A stretch of 64,000 nucleotides of DNA, taken from NCBI RefSeq assembly GCF_014529535.1, contig NW_023503464.1, positions 310,001-374,000 of the forward strand, in the 5' to 3' direction. The translations under genes and the position numbers were made by a program. This document shows positions 1-12,428 of this stretch, piece after piece (the stretch's first letter is position 1; every line of letters starts with the position of its first letter). The DNA is from Bradysia coprophila (taxonomy: Eukaryota; Arthropoda; Insecta; Diptera; Sciaridae). Under the pieces are notes generated by a model. That model ran no database searches and had not been told where the DNA came from. It was given only the letters and a program-made list of their open reading frames with translations.

Positions 1-1296
1 CTTTGCAGGCCAACATTTTGTCATATTGGAGTACCATTAGTTCGATTGAATAAAATGATTAGAACATGCAGAGATCGAAAACCAACGCTATTTGTAAGAG
101 AAGTAAAACTAACGGCACTTGAAAGTGATGGTTGTCCAAGGAGGACTGAACTGAACGTTTTTACACAATTCGCTTTTACCTCAATCCACCTCGATATCTT
201 TACCCGAAAGGAAAGAAAAATTTTCCCGGAACTCGTTCTTCCACATTGTTGTCCAAACCACTGAAACATTCGTTCGAAAACACTTCCTTATATTACAATG
301 AAATTTGCGTAATTTTTCTCCGTCCTGTTTCCATTTGAAAATTTCCATTTTCCTTCAACGATTCGATAATATCGACAGAGAGAAAAGAGTGTGTGAGTTG
401 CCTAACAACTATTATCCATTAAAAGTGTGAGCTTCCTCTTCTGCCCTGCCTAATAATTTATTAAATAATCTGAAAATTCTTCGTAACACCATAGTCTACA
501 AAAAGTACCACTTCTGACTTTGTTTTTCCAGATGCCTAAGGTTCGGTCTTTGACTTTCTGACCCGTCTATAAGCCGTATGTTGGTAAGGAACAGGTTTTA
601 TCTTGTTAAACGGCAGCACCATGGATGTAAATAACATGGTTATTAGTTGGTGTCGGTGGTCTTCGTGGTTTGCTAACTTATATCAAGAACATCATTACCA
701 AAGGGCGTAACTGCCAAATCTCTAGTACTACTTAACCGACTTTAATAAGTTTCTGTTCCCTGAAACCTAAAATTATTTCTGATATTTTGAGAATGTCAAT
801 CCGACTGTAAGTTCGAAAGATATGGCCGAAAAACCCCTTGGTATGGATGGTAACTATTACCAATGACACGATGGATGATGCAGATGATTTTTTTCAGAAA
901 TCCAAAGAAACAAAGAAGATTTTACTCAAATGTCGGCCCTGGGGTGTCCTCAAAGTTCGCCGAGGATTTTCGTTTTTTAACCATGTATTCCAAATCGTTC
1001 ATTGATCGGATTGACTTTATATGGGGCTGAAAAGAATCACAAATAGCTCTAACATCCAGGAAGGAATTTTCTTTATGCAAATCTGTTGAGTAGTTTCAGA
1101 GATATAATGGTATCTACACCCTTAAGTGATTTTTCGCTCGATATGATACCTAGGCTCACATAAAGTCTTTACACGACGTGACAGTAGCAAAGGCATTGCA
1201 ACGAAAATACACATTAACTAACAATCATGTTATTTTCATCCAAATTGCCGAATCTTCCAAGTAGAAAAATTCAATTTAGATAGTTTCCCGCTAAGG

Positions 1297-1450
1297 CTCG
1301 GAGTCAGGTCAGAGCCCGAAGCCGATTTAATGAATTTTGTTCTTACCTGAATTGACGTGAAATCTGCGATGTCAGATTTAGGGCTACCTGAAAAATTTGT
1401 ATGAAAATTTCAGGAAACATGACCTGACCACTGACCAGGTTTTTCAAGAA
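1297..1450. repeat. Degenerate CCTGA/TCAGG word repeat, locus 1
   Basis: Clusters of GACCTGACCTGA-like words and their complement, in loose order with no fixed period. The same vocabulary returns at 2777-2962, 10000-10130 and 26785-26965, so this is a dispersed low-complexity repeat. No terminal repeats were seen. Confidence 0.5.
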
Positions 1451-2776
1451 TCTGGCTCAGGACAGATATTTTTCTCCAACAACGTGAATTTGAACTGATT
1501 TCAAGTTAGCCATTTTTATAGGTTCAGGCTAAGTATGATCGACCTGCTTACAGCTTCATTTTTCTACGTTGCTCCACATCAGACTGGCAAATGTTTATTG
1601 AATGTGTGCAGTAATGCTATGCAACCTGAGGTCAAAATCATTTGTTTAAATTCACAGTGATTCACAATCCTCAGTCCTACGAAAACATTTTTTTTAAATT
1701 TTTTTTTAGTGTGAACGGACTTGCGTCACGGCCCTTCACTAACGTAGGGCCATGATAAAATTGGCGACGACCGAATGTAGTGAATGGTGGGTAAATTGCG
1801 TTGATTTATGTTTGCAAAGAAAAACCGGCACCTTCCCTTGAAGCTTTGTATTTCATTTAAATGTCGCCTCGCCCTCATAAAACCGATCGAGCCATATAGC
1901 CGAATTTCATGCCACAGTGACAAATTTTGGAAATTTATCTCCATATCCATCGTATGATTACGAAATGCCGTCCAAAAGCATGTGCTAAAATCCTAAACGT
2001 TAACGCAACTGCATTTGAACCTTTACACGAATATATATGCAAGCTGAAATATCAGAGACATTGCTGTGCACAAGCGATACTCAATCTATAATTTAAAGTA
2101 ATTTTGAACTGAAAATTCTTTTTAACCGAGTCGATATTGTTGATAGGTTTTGACAGTAAACCACTGTGTGTATTCACAGTAACTAGGAAACGAAGACCTG
2201 GCAAATATCTATACACAAGAATCGCTCGATAAACGTGTCGAATGAGTAAATCATAAAGTGGTGGAGGGCGTATGGTAGTAACTCATGAATTTGTAATTGG
2301 TGTTCTCCATGCACAAATTCAATACAAATTCCATCAAAGAAGCTTTAAAAGTTGAATGAAATTTCAGATGAATTTACGCAAACTCCTCGCCTAAATGAGA
2401 CACACGTAAGATTCAAGATTATGTTTGTTGGCAGTTGTATGTTCTCTTCTCGCTACAACCATTTTCAAAACTATCTCTTACAGTCGCCTAATTGTTGTCA
2501 ATCAATTAACATTTTGAAATGACTACACGAACATTGAATGTCCGCACTGTGCCAGAACGCAATTTTCATTTATTTTTATTGAGTGAACTTTGAACGCATT
2601 AAAACGCACCAAAGCAACGTCAGAAGGGTTAAGATGCTTGGTGTAAATTTTCTCAGAATAACAAAAAATTCATTGCAAATTAAATCGGGCGTAATTCAGA
2701 ACCGAACTGGCCATACGGTGAAATAGGGCGAGCTTGATTGCGCCTCTCACTTTTTCTTTTAAATTATGGCTCGGAA

Positions 2777-2962
2777 CAAGTCAGGTCTACCTGAACCTAA
2801 TTGAAAGCAACTGAAACTGAATCTGATTCAATCAATTTTGACCTGACCTGATTTTACCTGAAACCTCTTTGTATAGTGATCAGGTCTGACCTGACCGGAA
2901 ACGTGATAAGTTTTACTGAAAATTTGATGAAACCTGACCTGACAGATTCGATTCCTCTATTG
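2777..2962. repeat. Degenerate CCTGA/TCAGG word repeat, locus 2
   Basis: Second patch of ACCTGACCTGA-type words (for example GACCTGACCTGATTTTACC). The composition matches 1297-1450 and 10000-10130, and no coding potential is visible. Confidence 0.5.
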
Positions 2963-4919
2963 GTTCATCTCTAGATTGTACCTTGCCTTGTAGCGTCTTT
3001 GATATCCAGTCATATCCTGGCATAATTCCAAAGATTCAACCCCCTAACATTGAATCATCCATTGTAATGAAAAAGTACATCGACGCGTCAGCACAAAGAT
3101 CAATAGTCTAGAAATGAAAAGTATCTCATGTCGTCCCACGTTATTTGTTCGACTTGTTGTTGCATTCAATTTCTATTCTACAGAAACACGAACCAAAATT
3201 CAAGTCTTGCTGTTACTGTTGCTTCCGCTTAAAATTCCATTCAAGCCGAAAAATGTATTTCACATTCGTGTGGATGTTGACGACAATTATTTTTACATTT
3301 TCTCGAAGAGAAGCAGACTGTACAGTACGATGATAACTTTGTCTAACGAAGCTCGTATGCATTAAGATTATTTACGAACCGAAAGAGGAATAAAAGCAAA
3401 ACAATTTATTAATCGGAATCAGAAACATTTTCATCGAATGTCAACACTGATTGTATGACCGGGTTGTATCGTTGTGAACAAATTACCATTCCGCTTGAAT
3501 AGCGGAATGAATGATGTTGTAATCTCTAAAAAAAAAAAAATTATTGCATCGACCATGTGTGTTCGTTGACACGCCATACATTTTTGGTTGAATATGTGTG
3601 TGTCATCAACGTATGCATTAGACACATTTCAGAGGAATCATTAAAATTCGGTTCAGTCGAAAAACTTCTTCTTTTTACTCAACACCCTGTTTCTTCCATG
3701 TATCTCCTAGAAAAATTCCGCCCGTTGAAAAATTCTTATTTTGGGCACTGCGCCTGTAACGAAATACTGGTGCTGTTTTATTCTTAAGTGCTGTTCATAA
3801 CATTTGGAATTCCGAATGAGAGGTACGGTCAAGGAGCAAATCCACCTGTCAGTAATTTTCATTTCCGCAAGGCTTCTCGCGAGTAATAGCAGATTACGTT
3901 CTTGTTTGGAAGTTCTCATTTTGTCGAATCTGCGAAGGTTGCAGCCCGAGCCAAAGACAAAGACTGTAATCACTTATAGAAAAATAAAAAGTCTTAAACA
4001 ATGACTTTACTGACACTGACTATGTCTGGGGACATAAATCCCTAGTTATGAGATGAAAGAGATGACAAAGAGATTATTTAGTGTGAATTTTGTTGCGAAG
4101 CAATGGATTGTACATTGTGTTACTCGGTCGTCGAATGATAAATGCGGTTTTTGGCACGTAACTGAAATACTGAAAATTAGTGGCAATGACAAAGTCTCAT
4201 AATGTAAGGCAGAAGAAATATAAGGAGAATTGGTTGCAAAATGTATATGAGTTATACGGACGAGAAATGATTTTGTGAGAAGATACGACCTATTTCTGTA
4301 GACTTGTTTCAACGGGTTTTAGTCTTACTATTTCACAACGTTTGATATTAAGTATAAGTTCCGCAATCGGAAAATGAAAACGGGATGAGATGAGGAAAGC
4401 CGGGAAAGAATAGATGGAAGCGGAAGTCAAGGCGCTCGCACCAAACCGAATTCGATGGCGACAATTTGTAGACTCTCTATGCTCCCTCGAGGAGTAAGAA
4501 GTCTGATGATGATGATGAAGGGATGAGATTAGACTGGAATTTAAGTTACCTTCAAACATATGAAAGCAGAAATCCAGATCAAAGATTTTTTTTTTCCTAC
4601 ACCCATCCCTTAGTGCTTCCTCCGTTAATTGAATATTCCAGTTTTCAGTAGGAAATCGTCAAGGCTCCTTTCATAAAGGGATGGAAAATGCTCATCGTGG
4701 AGTACACAATACCCGGAGGTGTAAGACCTAAGGAAAGTGTAATGAAAACAATGCCTAACGATCCACAAGAAAAGAAAATTTAGGATCAATAAACCGTTCT
4801 ATTCTGTGTAGGTCATCATTAAACTTACATTAGTTACCGGTTGAGCCCCCATGTATCAAAATTAAATAAAAACTTTAAAATTGCAACGTAAATCAAGCAA
4901 TATCTTAATTCGGACGTTT

Positions 4920-5120
4920 ATACCTTTACATGTTACAAGCGTCGAAAACCGTACTTTTCATGTTTAAAGTACGTCTTTCGACGCCCTCAGCATTTAAAAT
5001 CCATTACATAACTCGGGATAAAAGTGAAAAGTCTCGTTTTCGTGTGTTTATTGACCTCGGCTTCGTCTCGGATCAACAAAATTCACACGGAAACTCTACT
5101 TTTTATCCCTAGTCATACTA
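4920..5120. repeat. Foldback MITE, GGGATAAAA family, copy 1
   Basis: About 200 bp made of two nested foldbacks. The first pairs GCGTCGAAAACCGTACTTTT with AAGTACGTCTTTCGACGC. The second pairs CTCGGGATAAAAGTGAAAAG with an arm ending TTTTTATCCCTAG. Copy 3 at 35753-35965 is colinear with it, and two further copies of the second foldback lie at 12150-12428. The arms enclose a diverged centre containing CCTCGGC...CGTCTCGGATC. Confidence 0.6.
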
Positions 5121-5874
5121 TTACGGTTCGCCTAAAACTGATAGTAATCTCTCAGTTTCTCTTACTGTAATCACAAAAGATGTCATTTTACGTAAATGAG
5201 ACCTGTTCCAACTACTGCGTACCCACAGTAATGCCCTCACTACTCAGACTATCTCCGATCTGGACTCAAAGGGCAAATCTTGTATCATCCAGAATGTCCC
5301 GGGCTGGTCAAACAAATCATTAATAAACTTTCAATTCTCTCATTTCAGATACAAATCGTAAACGGCGCACATTAGCAGTAGCATGGATTTTATCAACACA
5401 AGTAGCGTTTCGTTTCCACTTTCTTTGTTTTCATTATGTTCAAATCGATTTTGAATTCGATTCAAAAGAATGTTATTGGCGCCACGATATTTGGGTAAGT
5501 TAATCGGTGTTGTTGTTCATTTATTTGTTGGCTGCTTGCACAGCTTAAGATTCCTTTCTTGAAAGGAACTTTTGTTTTTCTCTTATAAAAAATTGTTCGT
5601 CGAAAAATTTAGCCTTTTCTTTGAAAAGAATCTCAGGCAGACAAGTCAATAATCGGTGATGGGGTTGTCTGTCTGCCCAGAATGATATGAACATTTTGTT
5701 GAACTTTCTTGGCAATATTCCAATCGCTATTCGTTAGGTCTCGTGAACCTTTCAGCTCGTTAGACCCTCAGAAATCAATTCAAAACTGAATTTGCACAAT
5801 CCCTTCAATTCTATCAGCGTGAAACTGATTCAAGTAATGAAATCCATTCCCTCATTTGCAGAAAATCACCCACA

Positions 5875-8001
5875 ATGAGCACGTCAGACGAAACTATACC
5901 CGCAGAGCCAATACCTTTGATCGATGTGAACGACGATCCAATTACACTTAACAGTTCAACAGAGGAAACTGAGAACACTGTAGATGCACTAGCCGAATGT
6001 GACGATCCACTATGCGATCCATTGGCACTAGATGACAGCAGCGTCAGTACCGAGCTAGCTGATGTTGCTGATAAGACGCTGACCGATCTGAAGGCGGCCA
6101 GTGACGGTCAAATAATACTCATAGACGTAAATATTTTAAGGAACGTTGAACAAAACGAATTGATTGGCAGCAGAGACATTCAAACGGAGGATTTGATTGA
6201 AACGATCGAAGAGGGTGTACCTAGTGATGGTTCGGATTCTGGAGTTGCGTCGGACGGATCGATTATTGAGAGTCGTCCGCAAATACGTAAGTGCTAACCA
6301 GCATAAATTCCAGTCAATCCAGACGACTAATCATTCGTTTCATTAATTTTACAGCAAGCATCGTGGCCAAACGCAGTTGCCTGAAGCGTCGTTCCTCGGA
6401 TCTGATACTCGCCGACAATGCGAAGCGAGTTAAGCGAAATATCAAATTTGATGGCGTGAATGTCTTCTATTTCCAACGAGTGCAGGGAAACAGTTGCGTT
6501 CCGTCGCAGGGCGGATGTACACTCGGTATGGCCCGACATCATATGTACAATCGCACCTTTTCGTCGCTCTCTGAACATGCAGCCGAACAGAGACGCATTC
6601 ATCGCTTACAGGACATGAACGCGAACAATTCGTCAACGGATGAGTCGGAAACGGAAGACGAAGCGAGTGAAAATAGCGGTTCTGATTTGGACGCCGAAAC
6701 GAATGGATTCTTACAGCCTGTGCCTGCTCGACAGCGAAGAGTTATGCTGAAAACGGCTGGAGTGCTGAAAATCGACACAAATGAAAAGGATGAGTGCCGG
6801 AAGATTCGTACGTCGCGAGAGATGTGCGGCTGTAGTTGTAGTGGCTATTGCGATCCGGATACATGCTTTTGCAGCCAATCGGGTATTCAATGCCAGGTCA
6901 GTTAACTGTTTCTTCCCATTTTACATTCCCAATTCTAACGACAATGTCTTCCGTCATCAGGTGGATCGACCAAATTTCCCATGCGGCTGTTCACGGCACG
7001 GTTGCGACAATGTGGTTGGTCGTGTAGAATTCGATCCGGAACGTGTCCGGATTCATTTCATTCACACAATTTTACGCTTAGAATTAGAAAACAAGCAAAA
7101 TCGATCGGAAGAGATCGTGTTCAAAAATGATGTGTCACGGCAATGGCATCCGCAAACCCGACCGCCCGATATCAGTGCGTCCGGCTCAATTAGTGATTTT
7201 TCCAATTGTAACTACGGCTCGGTCGCCTTTGACAACCTATCCCATCGAAGTAGCACGTCAATGGCCGCTGATCGAACCATGAAAGACTATGATCGAACCA
7301 ATCAATCGATGCCATCACATTCGGATACTAGTAATTTAATTGAATTGGCCAACCGGCCGTCGGACGATGATACGTTAAATTTACACTACGATTACCGCAA
7401 CGAGGAATTCAGCACTGAGTCGCTGATAAATTCGAACATCGTCACGGATATCGTCGATAAAGGCGGCGACGTCGGTACCGTTAATAGCTTTAATTCGACG
7501 TTTAATGAATTTTTGGAGCGAACATACAACTTAGGAGGTACAGATCATTACCAACACCATTCCGCTTTTTTATCGTCACCGCATAGTGGATCCACATCGT
7601 CGGGCATAGTTGATTCATCGACCATCGACAACATTCCCTACGTCCTTTGTGATGAACCGATACCAAATAGTGACACTGCAATACCATCAACATCGTCGCA
7701 ACATTTCGCCACCAAACTGGATGGCGGAGCGTCGCTACTGCACAATGACATCGCCGAATTTCGAAATAGTGAGGCGAATGCGACGGAATCGAATGAAAAG
7801 CAACAATTGGATGATTCGATGCGTGCCGATGTGATCACGGAATTGTTGAACCATGAAATTGATGTTGAAGAGGAAATACCATCGGTCATGGTAACACTGG
7901 AATCGAGTAAAACGTGTGGAACGGTTGAAGATGAAGATTTCTCGTTGTGCGTTACCGACGACGAAGAGTGTGCGGATAAAAATGAATTGAATAATTTATA
8001 A
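5875..8001 (+). CDS. Axud1: Cysteine/serine-rich nuclear protein (CSRNP/Axud1)
   Basis: Three coding exons, 5875-6286, 6355-6896 and 6961-8001, join in frame (CGTAAGT, ACAG, CAGGTCAG and CATCAG junctions) into 664 residues. CSRNP proteins are nuclear, DNA-binding transcription activators first described as AXIN1-up-regulated, with roles in apoptosis and proliferation control. The family core is plain: a basic segment ([10 protein letters not shown], just after intron 1), a cysteine-rich block [16 protein letters not shown] that continues across intron 2, then [20 protein letters not shown] and the helix [16 protein letters not shown]. The N-terminus (residues 1-137) is acidic and serine/threonine-rich. 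The C-terminal 250 residues are low-complexity and acidic, as expected of an activation region. The start is the first ATG after an apparent 3' splice site (CTCATTTGCAG, 5852-5862), so an upstream non-coding exon is likely; TTGGGTAAGT near 5490 is a possible donor. The next gene starts far away, so expression is probably independent. Confidence 0.93.
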
Positions 8002-8259
8002 TGAATGTGAAATGTAATTATTAAAACAGAAAACAGAAAAAAACATTGTTATGAAGCGGAACGAACGTTTTTTCTTTCGTCGGTGTACCTTCGGAGCGAA
8101 AAATTGATTCTTGAAAATTCCAGAAATTCTCGAAAAGAAATCCTGAAAATACGTCCTTGACACCACACTAACCGAAGCATCTGGAATATATTCCGTCCAG
8201 TGATCCATTATGTCGATCCCATTTGGTGAGACGGTTGGGTGCAAATAGACATATATAAA

Positions 8260-8403
8260 CAGTACCGGACTGGCTCGAAAAAGCCCATCGGGGGCTCCAT
8301 TCAACTCAATTGCAAAAGGCCCACAAATTAAATATTTTCATACAAAAATCGAAAAGGCCCATCGGGAATCCCCCGAATTCACCATATGGCCAGTCCGGGC
8401 CTG
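8260..8403. repeat. Short hAT-like MITE, CAGGCCCGGACTGGC termini
   Basis: The left end CAGTACCGGACTGGC is inverted at the right as GCCAGTCCGGGCCTG. The inner arms (GCCCATCGGGGGCTCC and GGCCCATCGGGAATCC) are related. The flanking target duplication is imperfect (ATAAAC on both sides, overlapping the end). A related pair of ends lies at 46683-46768 and a single end at about 51439-51465. CAG termini suggest the hAT superfamily. Confidence 0.6.
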
Positions 8404-8669
8404 ATAAACACTATTTGCACCCAACTCCAACGGAAATCACGCTTTCTTTATGGAAATTACAAGAAAAACGTTACAGAGTCACTAGAAAAACGAGACGGGT
8501 TTGAAGTCTGGCTTTAAACAAACGAAAATACTTCTTTGAAGCTCCGAAAATTTATTTTTCCTTTAACAAATGGGAACACTAATACGCTATTGTGCGTAAT
8601 TATTAAGGATTTTTCTTCTACAAATGAGGATAATACTCTGTTGGACTTCAACAGACGCTAATTGATCTG

Positions 8670-9605
8670 TCGAGATTCTAGTTTCCTTTTTATAAACGGT
8701 AAAGAAGAGGCTTAATTCCAGAGGATTTTTCCATTTTACAGAATTTGACAGAAAGGCTAACAAAACGATTCCAATAATCCAATGGATTTCCACCTTTTGT
8801 AAAAAGTAACAAAAATGCTATATTCTAGGGAATTTATTCCTTTTATGAAATGTAAAGCGAAATGCCAAATTACAGGGGATTTCCCCTTTTACAAAACGTA
8901 ACGAAAAGGGTAATGTAACGATTTCAGGGAATCCTCTTCACAAAATGTAGTGCATGTGCAGACGCTAATTGATCTGTCGAGATTGTAGTTTCCTGTCTAC
9001 AAAATGTAACGAAAAGGCGTAAGGCGTAACTACAGAGGATTTTCCTTTCTTCCAAACCTTACGAAAAGGCTAAATTCCAGAGGATGTTTCCCTTTGCCAA
9101 AGTGTAAAGCATAAGGCAAATTCCATAGGATTTTTCCATTTTACAAAATGTAACGCAAAAGGCTACGTTCAGGTTGATTTTCCCTTTTACAAAACGTAAC
9201 GCAAAGGATCAATTCCAAAGGATTTTCCCCTTTACAAAATTTGACATAAGCTAACAGAACGATTCCAAGGGATTTTCCCCTTTTACAAAACGTAACGAAA
9301 ATACATTGGATTTATGCCTTTCATGAAACGCAAAGCAAAAGGAAAAATTACTGTGAATTTTCACTTTCACAAAACGTCGAGATTGTAGTTTCCCTTTTAC
9401 AAAATATAACGAAAAGGTGTAATTTCATAGGATTTTCACCTTTTACAAAGTGTAAAGCATAAGGCCAAATTCTAGAGTATTCTTCCTTTTTACAAAATGT
9501 AACGAAAAAAACTACACTCCAGGGGATTTTCTCATTTACGAAATGTTACGGAAAAGCTTAACTCCAGAGGATCTTCCCCTTTTACAAAACGTAACGAAAA
9601 GGCTG
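8670..9605. repeat. Degenerate tandem array, about 60-bp period
   Basis: About fifteen diverged copies of a unit built from CAGAGGATTTTCCC, CTTTTACAAAACGTAACG and AAAAGGCTAAATTC. Spacing is near 60 bp with indels. The unit GATTTTCCTTTTACAAAACG also occurs twice inside the element at 30161-30638, so the array may have spread from part of a transposon. No coding frame survives. Confidence 0.75.
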
Positions 9606-9999
9606 ATGGAACGATCGATGTTACGAAATAACTAAACTTGAATGAAAGATAGGACGGGTTATTTAATGCAGCTTGAAAAGTGAGGCTAAGTTCGAAGATG
9701 GGCATATTCGGGTCGGCCCTTCGTGAGTTAGGGCCACCTAAGTGATTTAAGGTCTTTTGGTGATATTTATGGCAAAATAAACGATGGAAATGTAAATGAC
9801 ACGGCAAATGATAGGTATTGTCAATACCAATCCAGGAAAAAAAAGTTTTTTAAAATCGGGTGGGTGGACCGTGAGCCTTAGAAGTGAAATGCTGCTAGGG
9901 CCCTATGTGTATTTTACATAAAACTCGAGTAAATTTCATTCGTTTTTCGTAATTTTCGTAACTAAGCTGAAAACGCCCATAATATTCAAATTTTTCTTT

Positions 10000-10130
10000 T
10001 ATCAAATTCAGGTCAGATCAGGTATTTTTCATATTAGGTTAGGTTCAGGTCAGGTTTGGAAATTACCTGAACCTGACCTGATTCCCTAAGGTATTTTTTC
10101 TCATGACCTGACCTGACCTGTTCCTTAGGC
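10000..10130. repeat. Degenerate CCTGA/TCAGG word repeat, locus 3
   Basis: Dense TCAGGTCAGG words followed by ACCTGAACCTGACCTG, giving an internal inverted arrangement. Same family of words as loci 1, 2 and 4. Confidence 0.55.
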
Positions 10131-10539
10131 TTAGAAAGGGAATTGGTCGGTTCAAGGAATTTATAGATCAACAATCGGTATAGATTCTAAGACAGATCCA
10201 TAATTTCAAGTTGTTCGGCTACTTCCAGTGTCTATTAAATAAAACGCTTCTTGCTTAAAGCGGAATAACTTATCAAGCCATTTATTGCACATGAAATCAA
10301 CAATTAAATTTTTCTATATAAATTACTCCACAATGTCAGGTAGGTACTCCATGTGTTTCCCTTTCAATTCATTGCACCTTTTCATTAACGAAAAAAATAA
10401 TAACAAAAACAAATCACTGTAAGTATAATTAGACATCAAATCAACAAATTAATATATTTAACGTTTTGACACATCGAAAATTTAAATTCTAAAACGAAAA
10501 CTGTGCAAAAAAAAAATCATTCCGGTAATTCATGGCACA

Positions 10540-11060
10540 TTTGACTGTTAATGTTGTAGAAGAACTTTTTCTTTAAATATTTTCCTAACGCATGCCAAAG
10601 TTCCTTTTTTTTAGCGAACGTGATGTTTTCAATCGCAGTCGAGTTCATAAATCACATCCGCTAACAAAGCCCTTTCGCATAAGTTAAGAACACCATTTTT
10701 TCTAATGACGTGTCGAAAATACGAAACTTAGTTGCTATATTTCCGCACTACTTAGACAATAATACTTTTCCTAACTAGTGTGTAAATGTCGCGACTTCGT
10801 CGCTTATTTCCCATGTCATTAAAGAAAAACGTTGTTCCTAAGCGAATTCAATTCCAGTACTTGCCTCCTGCTCGTGCTAAAAAGCATTTTAGCATTAGTT
10901 AGGAAAGTGCCATTTTTAGTACGAGCAGGAGGCGAGTTCTGAAATCGAATTTGCTACAAAAAAAAGCTTTTTAGTATGCGTTAGGAACAACGTTTTGTTT
11001 AGCGTTCCGGAAATGAACGACGATATCGCCATATTTCCGCACTAGTTGGACAAACCGGTA
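10540..11060. repeat. Complex palindromic repeat
   Basis: The centre (10858-10940) is a hairpin pairing CTTGCCTCCTGCTCGTGC with ACGAGCAGGAGGCGAG around a TTAGGAAAG loop. Outside it, ATATTTCCGCACTACTTAG (about 10737) recurs directly as ATATTTCCGCACTAGTTGG (about 11030). TCCTAACGCATGCC and ATGCGTTAGGAAC are inverted about the centre. It looks like one large foldback element; the termini were not resolved. Confidence 0.55.
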
Positions 11061-11937
11061 TTTTAAGTAGAAAACTTTTCTAAGGAACTCATTGTCGTTT
11101 CGATTAGCAGATTAAAGTCCAGTTCATTTAGACTTGCTTTGGCAGTAAGTAGATCGAGGAAAGTGTCCAACGGTGATATCTTTTCAGCTGATGGATAAGC
11201 AGCTAGCCCTTTAATTGAAAACATTTCCCAAATTTATTTTATAAATTTGTTTTTCTATAGATCTATAAAGCCAACACCATCCAAGCATACTTTAAATCTA
11301 TGTGATACGCTGAGCATTCACTACATTCTTGCTAATTATACTTAGTACTATGGTAGATTGATGATATGGTGCATTAGAAAATTGCTCTTACTGCTTTGCC
11401 CACGTAAAGAATCTCATTATTGTTTCTAAGCTGTTAGTGCTTCAGTAACTTCAAACTGAAGTTTGATACGAAAGTGAGATTTTTTGCGTGTGCTCTGTAA
11501 TCCTTTCAGTTTAACACCAGTTTGCTTTCTCTAAAATGTAAGCTAACTGAGATATACAAAGTGAAAGAGAAAACATTTTTCGTCTTCAGTAGTACACAGC
11601 TTTTTATAATAAGGTTTCGGTTAATCTGCAAATTCTCATTTTTCCATATTTCGTCTGAGTCACAGCATTACGACACTTTTGACATGAGAATGTTTCGTTG
11701 GCACGTAAAGGGAGAGAAAAGTGAAATTCGACATGTTCTCTGTTTTGGGAGTTGTGGTGATTTGTAGATGGATTCCACATAAAAGTTTAACAAATGAAAA
11801 TCTAGATTTTTCTAATTAAGTATTTTATTCTTGTTGCGAGCGCGTGCCTAACAAAAATTCAAAAAATAAAAATCTAGATTTTCATTAGCTTAACGAATAT
11901 CTTGTGGAATCAATTAAAAGATAGAAATCGTAAGAAG

Positions 11938-12100
11938 CAGGTGCTGGACCTATTTTCGTGATGTTTTTTTAATTCTTTAAATTCTTGAAAATGTTCAAAA
12001 TTCAATTCACGAGTTTTCAAAAATTAAATTTTTTTGAAAATCCTAAAATTCTCGAAATTACCCGAAATTTTTGACCATATTCCTGAAAATAGATGCCCTG
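11938..12100. mobile_element. CAGG-ended low-complexity MITE, probable second copy
   Basis: It starts CAGGTGCTGGACCTATTTTC and ends GAAAATAGATGCCCTG, with a body of TTCTTGAAAATTC-type words. The flanks GTAAGAAG and GTATGAGG agree at 6 of 8 positions, which fits an old 8-bp target duplication. Ends and body match the better preserved element at 39238-39367. Confidence 0.5.
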
Positions 12101-12149
12101 GTATGAGGCAGTGACGAAAAGTTAATCATTGCGTTACCAATGCTAACAG

Positions 12150-12428
12150 CAAGTAAAATCCATTAAATAACTCGGGATAAAAAGATGAAAAGTAGAGTTT
12201 CGTATGAATTTTATTGATCAGAGGCGCAGCCGAGGTCAAGAAACACACGAAAACGAGACTCTACTTTTCATCTTTTTATTCCTAGCCATGTAAAATACTA
12301 TTACATAACAAGGGATAAAAAGTTGAAAAGTAGAGTTTTAGTGTGAATTTTGTTGATCCGAGTCACACGAAACCACACGAAAACGCGACTTTTCAACTTT
12401 TATCCCAAATTGTGTAATGGATTTTACA
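12150..12428. repeat. Two tandem GGGATAAAA foldback MITEs
   Basis: Unit one (12150-12300) runs from ACTCGGGATAAAAAGATG to CATCTTTTTATTCCTAG. Unit two (12296-12428) runs from ACAAGGGATAAAAAGTTG to CAACTTTTATCCC. They share GTAAAATACTATTACATAAC at the junction. Same family as 4920-5120 and 35753-35965. Confidence 0.65.

Larger units (their letters stand above)
1..5386. other. Gene-free stretch with repeats
   Basis: I see no supportable gene here. All open frames are short and show no family resemblance or splice structure. The stretch holds two patches of degenerate CCTGA words (1297-1450, 2777-2962) and one copy of a GGGATAAAA foldback (4920-5120). About 520-760 gives a vaguely protein-like translation interrupted by stops, too eroded to identify. 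Confidence 0.6.

Noticed and set aside
520..760. Weak protein-like translation (VGVGGLRGLLTYIKNIITKG) with stops
   Set aside because: Too short and interrupted to name a family; an eroded pseudogene is possible but not supportable.
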